From Amaranthus tricolor (taxonomy: Eukaryota; Streptophyta; Magnoliopsida; Caryophyllales; Amaranthaceae): 64,000 nt of DNA. Under the pieces are notes generated by a model. That model had not been told where the DNA came from. It searched no databases and saw only the letters and a program-made list of their open reading frames with translations. The DNA lies in the NCBI RefSeq assembly GCF_026212465.1, contig NC_080052.1:13265434-13329433 (forward strand), in the 5' to 3' direction. Within the stretch, counting starts at the first letter, position 1, and each line of letters begins with the position of its first letter. The position numbers and the translations under genes are program-made. Positions 39,757 to 51,982 of the stretch are shown piece after piece.

Positions 39757-41051
39757 TTTTATAAGTGCAATTATTTGCACTTATTGTGCTTATTTTTATG
39801 CTCCTTTGATGAAGTTTAGTGGTGGTTTAGGCTTGTTTTTAATTCATTTACTCTAGTTTACAATAGTTGTATTATATGAGAGTAAACGGGTTAATTGTGA
39901 TGATATTTTGGTATGCTTATGTATTCATTAAAACCTGATTTTGCTTTCTGTTGAAGACCATGGCCGCTGAGTCGCCGGTTCCCCTCTGCTCAGTTACTAA
40001 CGGTTTTTCTTCATAGTTTTAATATTTTATTTTTATTTTACATTTATTTTTAATAGACACTAGCAGTTACTTTTAGGAAAAAGCCCAATAATTAGGTTTT
40101 AGTATAAATTGGGGTAGTTACTTTTAGTTATGATCTTCTTCTTAGTTTTTAATTTCAGAAATTTTCCTTTGTGTTTTTTAGAGCTTTCATTGTTGAAAAA
40201 CTCCATTGTTATGTTTATTTTTATTGCAATTTGCATTTATGTTCATCTGCATTGGTAAGTATTCTCGATTTACTACTTCATTACTTGTCTTTTTGTGTTG
40301 AATTATTCATTATTTTGATGTGTAGTATTTCTATTAGATTTTAATTCATCATTAATTGCATGTTCGTTACCATTTCTGTTGAGTAGTTTCCTTCTCTATG
40401 GTTGAGGGATTGACCCTAATTCGAAGCATGAATGATATTTGATCGATTAATTGTGTGAAATTTTGGTCTATGAATAAACCTATGCTTAATGAATCTTAGT
40501 TTAAATATCTTTATTAACCTTTTCAATAAAACGGAAGTTTGAGATTAGGATTAATTTAGGATTGAGATATATTTAAGTTAAATTCCTTTTAGTTTAACCA
40601 ATAGAACAAAAGTTTGAGGATTAATACTAGTAAGGTCTTGAACCGATATTGATCATTAGAGCGGAACCATGAGATTAATTAGATTATGTTTAATTATACC
40701 AAAGACTCAAATTCATACAACATATCATGAGAGTAATTGACTCCCATGTTAAAATTAGGTGATTCCCGACACCCTAAATTTGCCATCTTATTATTATCTT
40801 CGTATTAGTCATTGTCTTAGATTTATTTATTAGTTTTACTTACATCTTTTTAGTTATACTTATAGTAGTGTTAGATTCTTAAAGAAATTATTTTGTTTAT
40901 CCGTGTCTCAGAGTCATAAATTGAACAAACTAGTTAACATGCACATCACTGGTGCATATCATAAACTTTATCATCATCATCATCATCCCTGAGTTCGACC
41001 CGTATTGCTACACGTACACCGTGTGCTTGCGGTAATTTAAAATTTGCACAT
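39757..41051 (+). repeat. Ty3/Gypsy LTR remnant
   Basis: Starts after a polypurine tract (AAGCATGGGGGAG, 39744-39756) with TTTTATAAGTGC and an AAGTGCAATTATTTGCACTT near-palindrome. It ends with CCTGAGTTCGACCCGTATTG, ACCGTGTGCTTGCGGTA and TTTGCACATCA, the usual end of Athila/Tat-type LTRs. Length about 1.3 kb. No PBS follows, so this is a 3' LTR or a truncated one. Confidence 0.6.
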
Positions 41052-41093
41052 CACTGGTGCATATCATAAACTTTATCATCATCATCATCATCA
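40941..41093. repeat. 105-bp tandem duplication at the Gypsy LTR end
   Basis: GCACATCACTGGTGCATATC plus the following (ATC)n run occurs at 40941 and again at 41046, so the LTR tail is duplicated about 1.45 times. TCATCATCATC runs are included. Confidence 0.85.
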
Positions 41094-43790
41094 TCCCCTT
41101 CGTCCTCAAATCTTCTTCTAGAATAAACTCCGTCATCATATTCTCATCTCTAACCATCTTCTTGTAAATGACTTTCATATATCGTCTTTCTATATCGTGT
41201 TTCTTGAATCTACGACAATCAAAACAATAGACATTTATAAAATTTATTTAAAACCTTCTAGCGTAAGTTTCTTTTGAATTCCTGTTCAAAAGAGTAGTTT
41301 TAATGTAACTATTTATTGGGTAGATTTACGTGCATGATGTGATGCTTTTGTAGAGGAATATATGAACTACAAAAGAGGCACTCAAAAGGATGACATGCTT
41401 ATACACAAGCTAACACACAACAAATATAAGAGAAACACCTTAGGAATTGTGCCTGGCAAATCAAAAAGAGTATAGGGCATGTGGTAGTCCAAGATGTCAT
41501 TACCTTGTCCAACCACATAGGATCTTAAAGGACAATTAAATGACACGTTGGCTTGATTCATACAATATGATTGATAAATTGTTGAGATGTTTAAGAATAT
41601 GACTTAAGATACCATTTGTTTGGCCAAAAGTAGAAAAACATGTAAGATTATATTCCTTGTTACAAGTGAATAAGTGATCATAATAATAATAATAATAGAT
41701 TTTCAGTTAATGCTTTTGTTATTTTGTAGTGATGGTTATTCTTGCTTGTTTGGACATTCTTCATTTCCTAAGTGCGTTGTAAAACAGCAAATCAATATGA
41801 TTCCCTTAATATTTGAAAAATAAAGTGCCAAGAAAGCAGTTAATACACTATTAAATTAATCAATTTGGCAAGAATTTAAGTAGTTGTTTTTTTATCATTT
41901 CTCTATACTTTGAATAGTAATTAGGATGTCATTTCAAAAAAATAAAATAATATTTTTTTATCATTTCTCTATACTTTGAAAGTAATTAGGATATTTGGTA
42001 AAATTGAAAACAAAATGTTTGATGTCTTTATTATTTTAAAAGATATCAATACCTTTAATTTATAGGTCTCATAAACTATTCAAGCTAAACTCGTTAAATT
42101 TAAAACAATTCAATTTGATTTAAAGACATTTATGAATAGCCTAAAATTATATGTTATTGTCCAAATTTTTTAGTAATTACCGTTTTCTCAAAATGCTTCC
42201 AAAAAATAAGAAATATAGAGGATGATGCATGTAATTCATTTTAGTAACAGCCTGAGTCTTAATTACCTTTAATAAAATACTTTTTTTGACACAATGGAAG
42301 ACTTTTCACTAAATACTCGGGTTATTTCAACCTCAGACCCAAGGTCAAAGCAAACCAATTAGATTTTTATAAATAAATACTTCAATAAATTAAATAATTA
42401 ACACAAATGTTCTTTCTCAAATAAGTTACACATAAATTTTTTATGTACAATTATTGTTTACAATGAAAATCAAAAACACAATTCATCTCAAGAGAGAAGT
42501 TTCGACCATGCTTCGTTGCGCTACTCTGATATCCAACTAACACCTACCAATACTCGTAAATGCATTATCACTCAAGGGACAGTCATTTAGTGTGACAACA
42601 AAAACTGTGTAGTATCAGTAACCACGAAAGAGTAGTACACCAAACAATGAAACCTTTATAGCAACCAAAAGGGACTCCATATAGCACTTAGGACTTCACT
42701 TAATTCAGAAAAACCAGTGGGAATCAGGTCAGCTATTAATGGGAATCGTCACTCCTCTAGTACAATGTTGCTCGAGCCACAGGTCAGGTTAAATAACCTT
42801 ACTGTTTTCGCTGTATTTTACGTGCTGGAAAACACGTCCCACGTTTTTTACATGCCAAAAGCATGTTTCGGCATTTCTATCAAGCCCTTTATTATCATGT
42901 TACTGTTTTCAAATAAATGCAACATTACAATAGTAAAAAAAATATAACAATTTACATACAGGTTCATAAGTCAATTCCATTTTAATATTGAGGTTTACAC
43001 AACTTGTACAGCTATAACAACTTATTTGAAAAGTTTTAGCCATATTAGCAAATCCATTTTGTATCTTCGAGAACATAAATACAATTATACAAAATATAAA
43101 TTCCAATTGAATGTTATTCTAGACATCGACGTGATCGTAACGACTCGTCATATGTCTCATTCTGAGCCCAAACAAAAAAGATATGACCAAAACAAGAACT
43201 GACTGAAAAGTTGAAAACTTCTCGGTCATGAGTTTGGCACATTTAGACAACATCAACATCCCAAATTCGTATCAATATACACACAATCAATCAACACAAA
43301 AATTAATCTAGATTCAACAAAGAACACAACAATCTCAATCATAATTCAAGCTTAGACTTACATCTAAACTCAATCAAATACTTAATATCAAAATAGTTTT
43401 GCTTAAATAATTTTGATCAAATATTGCAATCAAAATCACAAAATTATGATATAACTTTATCAAAGCTCCTATTTGGACTTTATATCAAGTTATATCACAC
43501 CTTTTAAATATATAAATAGGATTATTGGTTAGAGTTCTACCTCAAATAGCTACTCTAAGAATAGCTTTGAGAAGGAAACCACATATATGTATCTGAAATT
43601 TTCCATGGATGAGTTACTCTTCAATTTTGTTTACTCCCGACACAAATAAACTCAAACGTTCACTCAATTTCACCCAATAAACTCAATAAAAAGCTTAGAT
43701 GAGCCCAAAAAAAAAAGATTAAAAGATTACCCAATTAATTCAAAAGCTTTTGATCCGAATTTACAAATCTCAAAATAGTTTCAGGATGCC
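41094..43790. other. AT-rich sequence, no recognisable gene
   Basis: About 2.7 kb with short frames only. A pair of similar TTTTTTATCATTTCTCTATA words recurs at 41889 and 41953. I find no conserved domain, TIR or LTR signal. Confidence 0.5.
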
Positions 43791-44350
43791 TCGTTACTAA
43801 AACAGACATATCTTACTCGTAAGAAATCTAATTGGGACGACTTAAATGGCTATGCGACTGCGACTTGGAGCTCTACAAATTATTTCATGACGCAAAACCC
43901 AAAAAGGAACATAAATGTACCGAAATTCATAAAACAGAAATATCAATTTCAAAACTGAAATTTCAGAACATAATTTCCCCAATGATACAAACCCAATTAT
44001 CAATTGCAATTGACTTGAAGAAATATAAATTAAACAACTCCAATAATTTGATGAAAAGAATATCCAATTGAAATCCAAACTTGAACACTTAGTTATCCAT
44101 TGTCTTAACTTCCAACTCGATTTTAAGGATACCCTGTTAGGATTTTGGGCATAACTCTTTCATACGAATTCGTTTCAAGGCGATTCAAGTGGTCACACAA
44201 CCGTAACTCAAAGCTCTTATATCGTATGAAGACACCAGGACCCGCCAGAAACAATCAGAACTGTTTCGAAAAGTACAAAACAGAACATTCTGTTTTGAAA
44301 AGTACAAAACAGAAAGTTCAGTTTATGAACTGAAGTTTCAGAACCAAATT
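43791..44350. repeat. Two diverged direct repeats of unknown class
   Basis: Segments near 43800-43990 and 44130-44340 share an order of words (CATATCTTACTCGTA/CATAACTCTTTCATACG, GGCTATGCGACTGCG/ACACAACCGTAACTC, AAGCTCTTATATCG/GGAGCTCTACAAAT, AAAACAGAA). A 29-bp tandem copy around GAAAAGTACAAAACAGAA lies at 44266-44320. Possibly part of an unknown retroelement. Confidence 0.4.
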
Positions 44351-45404
44351 CCTAATTTGATACTCAAATTGCCCTACTAAATCTTGAACTCAAATACCCA
44401 AATGATACTAGCAGCAATCCATTTAAAATACAATACCCAAATGTTAATAACTTAATACCAACAAGAAACTTCAATTGAACCAAAGAAACTTGAGAACTCT
44501 AACTTTGAACAAGGAAATTCAAATACTAGAGATAATAGAAGTAGAAATAAGCTAATGCTTTGTTTGGGAATGTACATTTGATTTGTAAATCCGGAATTGC
44601 CTGAATTTACTTGTTTGGGAGGTCATAAATTTCAATTCCAGAATTTGGCCCAATTCCAATCCTTTTTTTTGGCCCATGGTAAAATGACAGCCCATGACCT
44701 ATCATTTCAAATCCAGTTTGCCTCTCCCACTTTCAGAACCCCTATTTTCATCTTTCTATCTCTGCTGTGTTCTCCCAATTCCAATCCAATCTGCCTCGAT
44801 CCACCATTGTTGTTGGTGTTCATTGCTCCAAAGCTTTTCGTCCTTGCTTTTCAGGTATGCTTCATCTCTTACTTTCTATTTCTCTTCTGGTTTCTGTCAT
44901 TAACTAAATCTTGTGATAATTTAGCTGTCGTATTTCTAAAATTTATTTTGATCTATTTTGTAATTTGGGTACTTTTTGTTCGAGCATACAAATTGTGACC
45001 TAATTTGAATCGAATTTTCCTTTATTATAAATCTTTAGTGTTCTGTATTCTTTTCCTTTTTGGTTAATAGTCATTATTTTCGTATCATTAGAACTTAATT
45101 TTTATGGGATTTATCGTAAATGGGGTTTTAGTTATCAATCTTAATTTTTTAATTAATTAAATATTTTTTGATTTTTTTGTTTATTATGTTTACGCTCACT
45201 GTTGCTTCTTTATTCTTAACACTTCTTGCTGCTTCTTTCCTTCCAGGTTTAGTGCTTGCTTTTGTTATTTTTAGGGTTTTTTTTTGGATTTCTATGAAGC
45301 TTGGAGATTAGAACTGTTATATTGAGGTCTTTTGAGATTAATTTGTGCATGGGTTTTGATTATGTTTCTGGGAGGATATTATTTTCTTTGTGGGAAGACA
45401 AAAA

Positions 45405-46779
45405 ATGTCTGATCAACTTAGTATTCAAGAATCCAGAAAACGTGCAAGGGAGAATGTGGATAAAGATAAGAAAGTTGTTATGGAGGTTGTAGGTTTTTTC
45501 ATGACTGTTGTTGTGGCTTGGTTTGATTTGAGGTATGAAGTAAAGGAAATAACATGGAATCAACACGAACGTATGAATAGACGAACAATTTGGATGGACA
45601 CGTTGATGAATGATAGAATATGTAGGGAGCATTTACATCTAGGCAAACGTTGTTTTGAAAAATTGTGCAATATTTTACAATCCAAGGGTGGTTTAGTGAC
45701 TACAAGATATGTTACAGTGAAAGAAATTGTTGCAATTTTTCTTCATGTTCTTGCACATGATTTGGAAAATAGAACAATACAAGCAACCTTTGCTTGTTCT
45801 GGAGAGACTATTAGTCGGCAATTTCATGTAGTCCTTAAAGCACTACTCAAGCTTAGAAAGTATTATATAAAACCATGTAATAACTAGAGCAATTACGCAA
45901 AGGATACAAAGTGGAATAGGTTTAAGGTAAGTTATAGTATTAAAAAAAATTGATGTCTTTACTTTCTTAGGAGGTTTGATTTGTAGTATTAACTAGCATA
46001 AACCATATTAGGGCGTTGCTGGAGCTCTCGATGGGACTCATATTAAAATGACTGTGCCTACTGAGGATCGAGCTTGCTACTGAGATAGAAAGGGGGACAT
46101 TAGCACCAATGCTTTAGCTGCATGTGATTCAAATCTTCGTTTTACTTACGTTTTGCCTAGTTGGGAAGGTTCTTCTTCGGATCCACGCGTTCTTCGTGAT
46201 GCTCTTCAAAGGCCCAATGGTTTGAAGATTCCTAGAAGTAAGACTTTTTATGTGTAACAATAACCTAATAATTTACACCAAATGTAAAATGAAATGCTAA
46301 TATATGTATAATAATTATATAATGCAGATAAGTATTTTCTTGTGGATTTGGGATTTTGTAACGCTAAAGGTTTTCTAGCTCCTTATAGAGGTATGAGGTA
46401 CCATTTGAATTTTTGGAGAGGTACCACTCCAACAAATTACAGAGAGATTTTTAATTTACAACATTCTTCAGCTTGAAACACAATTAAAAGGGCTTTTGGG
46501 TTATTGAAAAAGCGATGGATTATACTTAGAGATCTAAGTTTTTATGATAAAAAGACTCAAATTAGAATTATCAACGCTTGTTTTATTCTTCATAACTTTT
46601 TGAGGGATGAAATTATGGATGAAACAAGTCTTATTAATGAGGTAGATGAAGATTTACTAAATATAAAGACAATTGATGAAGAAGATGTAGAAGATGATTA
46701 CATTATTAGTACGCAATCAAGTAATGAGTGGAAAGTGTTTAGAGATAATCTTGCTCAAAAGATGTTTGAAGAATATTAA
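45405..46779 (+). pseudogene. PIF/Harbinger transposase
   Basis: DDE transposase gene with three exons by splice signals: 45405-45926, 46012-46237, 46328-46779. The start is ATG 45405 (MSDQLSIQESRKRARENVD); an N-terminal helix-turn-helix-like region contains HLGKRCFEKLCNIL and ATFACSGETISRQFH. The first catalytic Asp is in GALDGTHIKM (exon 2) and the second in [12 protein letters not shown]. The third acidic residue, normally Glu in the IERAFG motif, is Lys (AAA 46486-46488). Stops: TAG 45885-45887, TGA 46081-46083, TGA 46474-46476. The tail FLRDEIMDE...EEY ends at 46779. Recent decay by point mutation; not functional. Confidence 0.9.
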
Positions 46780-47128
46780 CTGCGAAGGAGACATGTTACT
46801 TGAGATTTTAGTTAGGAGATCTTTGTCCTAAATGTCTTAAATGCTTGTAGATATTAAGCTATATTGGAAGTCTTATTACTCTCTTAAGTATTATTTCAAA
46901 GAACAACTTAATTATGTATTGTTATTTGCACTAAAGCCTTTAAAGTAGGTTGTTTTGTTGGGTACATGAAGATTGTTTAAAATCATATGGCTCCCTTATT
47001 TGCACTGCTACTCGTAATTATTCATATGTAATTGTTTCATTGCATATTCTGTAATTTGTCTTTATATTATTGAGGACATGCTCGTTAATGTTGATAGCCA
47101 TTGCTGAGACATACTTTTAGCATTCATC

Positions 47129-48150
47129 ATGAAGAGATCCGAGAAAGAGCCAATGATACCACAAAAACAACCAAAACGATCTTATCTTACTTGGAACCAA
47201 CAAATGGATGCTATACTTATCTCCACTTTGTTTGAGCAAAGCAGTGAAGGAAATAAGGGCGATGGAGAGTCAAGCTGTTGCTGATAACCTAAGGAACCAA
47301 TTGGGTTTATTGGCTACCACCGAACATGTAAAGAATCGAATCAAAGTATGGAAGAAACATCATTCAGTAATCACAGATATTCGCACTTACACCAAGTTTA
47401 AGTGGGATGATGATAAGAAGATGCTTATTATTCCAATTGAAGACCACGAGGAATGTAGTGCCTATTGTAAGGTACAATCTCATAAATTGACTTCATCTAA
47501 ATATTTGCTAGTAATGTTATTAATTAGTTTCAATTTCATATTATCATCTATTAAAATTCTCCACCTTATTTTCAGTCTTTGCTTGTCTTTGCCTTTTGTA
47601 TTATTTTTGGCCCTTGGTTTTTATATTATTGTCAGTAATTGTGATACTTTTTATAGTAAATAAATAGAAGTATAAATAACTTGTATTTTTGATCTTTATA
47701 ATATTTATCTAGTAATTTTTTTAAATAGGTCAATGCCGTGGCGTCTGCTTATAGAAATAAGAATATTGATTATTGGGATGAAATATGCACATATTTGCCA
47801 TGGATAGAGCTATGGGTCAAGAAGCTGAGCAACATGAAGAATCTGTGGCAGCTATGGAGAAAGAAAATGAAACTTGCAGTCCTTCTGAGGCAAACTCTGC
47901 ATCATCTAACAAGAGGTCAAAGAAAGATTCTATCGTGGATGCTATTTCTAGATTTACAGAGTCATTTGAAAACTATCTACAATCAAACAAACTTCCACCT
48001 AAGCCTGATTCCAAAGAGGTTTATGATGTTGTTTCAAAGGTTGCCGGACAAGATCGAAATGAAGTCTTGAAGGCAAAAAATCTGTTTTTGAAGGATACAG
48101 AAGAGTTTGTTATGTTAAAGGAACTACTAGAGAATGAGAAATTAGACTAG
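47129..48150 (+). pseudogene. PIF/Harbinger Myb/SANT-like protein
   Basis: Second PIF gene; such proteins help the transposase bind the ends and enter the nucleus. ATG 47129 (MKRSEKEPMIPQKQPKRSYL); a Myb/SANT-like domain holds YLTWNQQMDAILISTLF and, after a frameshift near 47240, LRNQLGLLATTEHVKNRIKV and TKFKWDDDKKM. Intron 47472-47728 (GTACAA...TAAATAG). Exon 2 begins VNAVASAYRNKNIDYWDEIC, shifts frame near 47790, then MDRAMGQEAEQHEES to a C-terminal helix ending at 48150. Two frameshifts disable it. Confidence 0.85.
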
Positions 48151-48517
48151 GTGTTACTATGTCTTAACTCATGAGTAGTTTTTTTCAGATTTTATTTTTG
48201 TTTATATGGACAGTTTGGATGTGCTTAGAGTGGTATTGACTATATTTTTCCAAAACAGATTTTGAACCATTATGTTTGATTAAATGTTACTATTGAATTC
48301 AAGAATTATAATTCTTCATTTTTGCCAAACAATATTAGAATTTGAAACTTAGAAATTGAAAATCTCATTGATTCCAAATAAATTTTAGGATTTGTAATTA
48401 TGAAATTGTAAATTCTAAGATTTTCCAAACAATAAATTTGAAATTGAAATTCAAAATTTAGAAATTCAAAATTGAATTCTGAATTTTCAATTTAATTCTT
48501 GGTTTCCAAACGCTACC

Positions 48518-48785
48518 TAAGTAAATTCAGATTTGAACCTCTGAAATATTAAAGAAGAGATTAAGAATGACAAGTTTTGATCTTTTATTTTGAATGAAAG
48601 AAATGGAGATATGGAGAATATGGTATTTGTGATTGATAAAAATGATGTGAGTGATGTTCATTTTTATCAATCACAAATACCATCTTCTCCATATCTCCAT
48701 TTCTTTCATTCAAAATAAAAGATCAAAACTTGTCATTCTTAATCTCTTCTTTAATATTTCAGAGATTCAAATCTGAATTTACTTA
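48518..48785. repeat. 268-bp near-perfect palindrome
   Basis: The left arm (48518-48644) and right arm (48659-48785) are inverted copies with only two visible mismatches; the loop is about 14 bp (TGTGAGTGATGT core). The ends read TAAGTAAATTCAG...CTGAATTTACTTA. It sits exactly between the PIF end and a MITE. Likely a foldback MITE or hairpin-RNA source. Confidence 0.92.
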
Positions 48786-49024
48786 TGCTATGTTTGGGAA
48801 TAATGATTTCATTTAAAAATTTAAAATTGGCTCAAATCTATTGTTTAGCAAATCAAAAATTTTCAAATTTGGATTTGAATCAAATTCTATCATTGCTTTT
48901 AAAGTAGTTAAAATTAAGGATTTGAAGAAGACTACCCAAACCTTGCCATTCTCAAATTCTTCATTTATGATTTTATAATTAAAATTCATAGTTTGAAATG
49001 AAATACTTGTTCACAAACACTACA
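48786..49024. mobile_element. MITE-like element with PIF-like ends
   Basis: Begins TGCTATGTTTGGGAATAATG and ends GTTCACAAACACTACA, resembling the PIF ends at 44556 and 48517. No coding sequence, 239 bp. TTA/TAA flank it, though not as an exact direct duplicate. Confidence 0.6.
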
Positions 49025-49774
49025 TAAATGAATTTGTGTTTTTAAAGGTAGAACATGAGATTCTGATGTAATGAAACACTGAGTTTAATGTAATGACACA
49101 TAACCAAGTTATGTATCTTAGCATGACATTAGGAGCGTTAAAACATGACGCCCAACCCTTTTATCTACTTTTATATTTTGTCTTAGTTTACAAAATACGT
49201 TTGGCGAAATAAATATCGTAGGTAATTAAAATAGTCCCTTAATTTTACTTTTTTAAAATGTCATTTTAAATAAAATAAATAAAACTTTAAATACAAATTA
49301 AAATAAATAAAATTACAAATTATCATCTCTAAAATAATGTTACTCGGATTAATTTACCTTAAATCCCCAACTTAAAATAATTTCATCCATAAAATTACAA
49401 TACGCATCATAAATAATTTTAGACACTTTTCAACTTAATTAGTATTATAATTAAGTTTTATCACAATAATAACTGTTATAGTTTTAAAAATATAAATAAA
49501 ACACTTATGATTAACATCAAATTTTGCACAATACTAGGAAAGATTCGAAAATATACACAAAGTCATTTACCAAATTTTATTCTGCTAAGTGATCATTTAT
49601 GGTATAATATTTGGTGTCCTTTTTATCTAAAACAGTAGAAGAATATGTTCACGTTTTTCATTCAAAAGTTTTTTAATGTATTTACATGTGTAAAAGACCT
49701 AATGGGTGGTTTTGCATGTCTGTTATGGTCCCATTTAATTGTCGATACTAAATGATGACAATAAGAATTAATTT
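49025..49774. other. AT-rich intergenic stretch
   Basis: No supported gene or repeat; short broken frames only. Confidence 0.5.
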
Positions 49775-49966
49775 TCAAACTATGGTAGAAATGCCTCAAA
49801 TTCAAATATGAATTTTGAGAATGATAAAGTTTGAATTTATTCTCAAATTATCAACTTTAACTACTTTTTAAACTATATTAGAATCAACTCAAATCCAAAT
49901 TTGATTTTTTTTATCCTTTAAACATTAAATTTAAAATTTTCAAATGAAATCTTATTCTCAAACATA
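49775..49966. mobile_element. Diverged inverted copy of the MITE-like element
   Basis: Read on the minus strand it starts TTATGTTTGAGAATAAGATT and follows the order of words in 48786-49024 (TTTCATTTGAAAATTTTAAA, CAAATTTGGATTTGA, AAAGTAGTTAAA). Boundaries approximate. Confidence 0.55.
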
Positions 49967-50771
49967 AAAGAAGATTCATCTTTGAGGACATTTGATTCAA
50001 AAATAAGTTACAAAAACAGATTTCGATAACAGATCAAGTAGGCATGCCTAATTTTAAAAATATATTTTTTTTGACCAACTATTCAGTTAGAAATTTATAG
50101 TTGAATGGTTGGTTTTCTTTTTCAAATGTCGCAAAATTGAAGTTTTATTATATCAATTTGCAACCTTTTTTTTGATAAAATGCAAGCCGTAAGATATCAA
50201 ATGGATTATTAGTATTAATCGCAGAATAGTAAGAAGTTTTCAATTTTTTTCCGATCAAATTGTTTGTTGATAATTCCAACTAGCTTAGTCAGAAATTTTG
50301 ACTTATTTCCTATCAGAATAACATTTTGATTACTTTTATTTTTAATATTAAATTGTTTGAAATTAGTCGGTCATATTGATTGATTTCTGACTATCTTGGA
50401 TAGTCGAGAGAAGGTTAATTTTTTGTAGATAGCTGCTCCTACCATATGTTTGTGGATAGTGGGAGTAATTATTAGTTGTGTTAGTAGTTATTAAGTTTGT
50501 GACAGTTGTTCGGTGATAAAATTTTTATTTTAAGGATTATAAACCTGAGAAAAATTAAGTGTGAGGATAATAATTGCGTTTTTATATACTTTTTCGATAT
50601 ATCTGCGTTCTAGGAAAATTTGCGCTAATATCTTCATATCACAAGAAGTACAATACTATAATAGGATATTCTGAAATCATCAGATTTAAGGAGTTCTAGC
50701 ATTGTCCGTTTGCCATGAACAATTGGAAGATTAAAGGATTATGTTTTGGCCCAATATCCACAATATATATT
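49967..50771. other. AT-rich intergenic stretch
   Basis: No domain, TIR or repeat recognised; reading frames are short. Confidence 0.5.
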
Positions 50772-51115
50772 CATTACAGGAAAAAAACGTATTTGCTGCG
50801 ATTTTTATATATACACAGCAATAAATAGGAAAAAGAATAAGAAAAAAAAACAATTAATTGGTGCGGTTTTAAGGCGTGACCGCAGCAAATACTCAGTAGC
50901 ACAATTAATTGTTGCGGTTATGCTAAGGACCGCAGCAAATAAGTATTAATAAAAAAGTGAAGAAAAAATTTAAAAGCAGACAGACCAGACTCCGCGGCTC
51001 GCGGAGTGCCTTCTGACCCAAAATAATTGCTGCGGTTTTGCTCTTGACCGCAACAAATAACCCTTACACAAACCTTAATTGCTCCGGTTATCGAGGCCCG
51101 CAGCAAATAACCGTT
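50772..51115. repeat. CACTA C 5' TIR and subterminal repeats
   Basis: GTATTTGCTGCG, ACCGCAGCAAATA and relatives in both orientations, with a CTCCGCGGCTCGCGGAG palindrome near 50991 that is also present in copy A. Confidence 0.88.
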
Positions 51116-51982
51116 ACATTTAATAAATTAAAACCCGCCATTTCAAATTTTTTTTCACAAACTCGACTTCTTCAATTCATTGCTTCGATTGTTCTCAAAA
51201 CCCATTGAAAAGACGCTACATCTTCATCTTCATCTGCTTCGTTACTCTTCTTCATCTTCACAAACGTAACAGCAAAGTTCTTCATCTTCACAAAGTTCTT
51301 CATCTTCATCTGCAAACTCGAAAAACGCGGTGTTATAACAGTTTCTTCAAAGTTCTTCATCTTCTTGGTTCATAAACCCACGAAATTTAATACTTTGGTC
51401 TTGTTAATCTTCAAAACCCACAACATTAAGGTATTTTTTCTCCTTTTAATTTGTTAAGCATTTAAGTTTTGCAAGATATTCATTAAAAAACTCGAAAATT
51501 ATGGCAACCGCTGGTATACTAATTTTGTTTCTCTGTTTTTCGTTGTAGATAACATAACCCACGAAATCAAGATAATTATATTTATTTTTCTAATTTGCAA
51601 GTTCATATCTTTATTGTTTAACATGTAATTTAGTAATTTAGTGAATTTTTGTTTGAATTGTTATTTGCAAATGATATGTTTTGCTTTTGGTTGTATGCTA
51701 GTTTGTTAAATATTTGTGTAATTTGTTAAAAATGTGGTTTGTTGTTATAGTTATGTCTTTAACTATTACAATTAGAATATGATTTTATTTACAATGTAGT
51801 GCTTAATATTGAAGTATGAAGTATAGAATTAGAATATGAAGTATGTATATTTAGGTTTAAATAGATTTGGTATAAATAAGTATATATTTTTTTAGGGTTA
51901 AATATGTTTGTTAGAAATAAGTATATATGTTTAAAAGTTGTGTATTAATTTTGTTTTGAATCAATTAATCACACTAATTAGG
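51116..51982 (+). promoter_or_regulatory. CACTA C leader with CTTCAT-rich repeats
   Basis: Imperfect TTCTTCATCTTCACAAAG repeats at 51208-51365, the same strand-sense composition as the ORF1 leader of copies A and B. Probably promoter and 5' untranslated region (inference); no conserved frame. Confidence 0.5.

Larger units (their letters stand above)
44556..48517 (+). mobile_element. PIF/Harbinger DNA transposon (degenerate)
   Basis: Terminal text TGCTTTGTTTGGGAAT on the left and, reversed, GGTAGCGTTTGGAAACC on the right, with TAA at 44553-44555 and 48518-48520 as the likely 3-bp target duplication. Inside are two genes in the same direction, transposase then Myb/SANT-like, the standard PIF/Harbinger set. 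The TIRs match imperfectly, so the exact ends are approximate. Confidence 0.8.

Noticed and set aside
42717..44333. Several 60-80-codon frames
   Set aside because: No domain, no repeat partner frame, composition like the surrounding AT-rich DNA.
44597..44998. 133-codon frame at the left PIF end
   Set aside because: It overlaps the subterminal repeat, and hydrophobic T-rich DNA gives the frame. It has no relation to either PIF gene.
47208..47663. Separate 151-codon gene
   Set aside because: The second half is the intron of the Myb/SANT-like gene, and the first half is its frameshifted exon.
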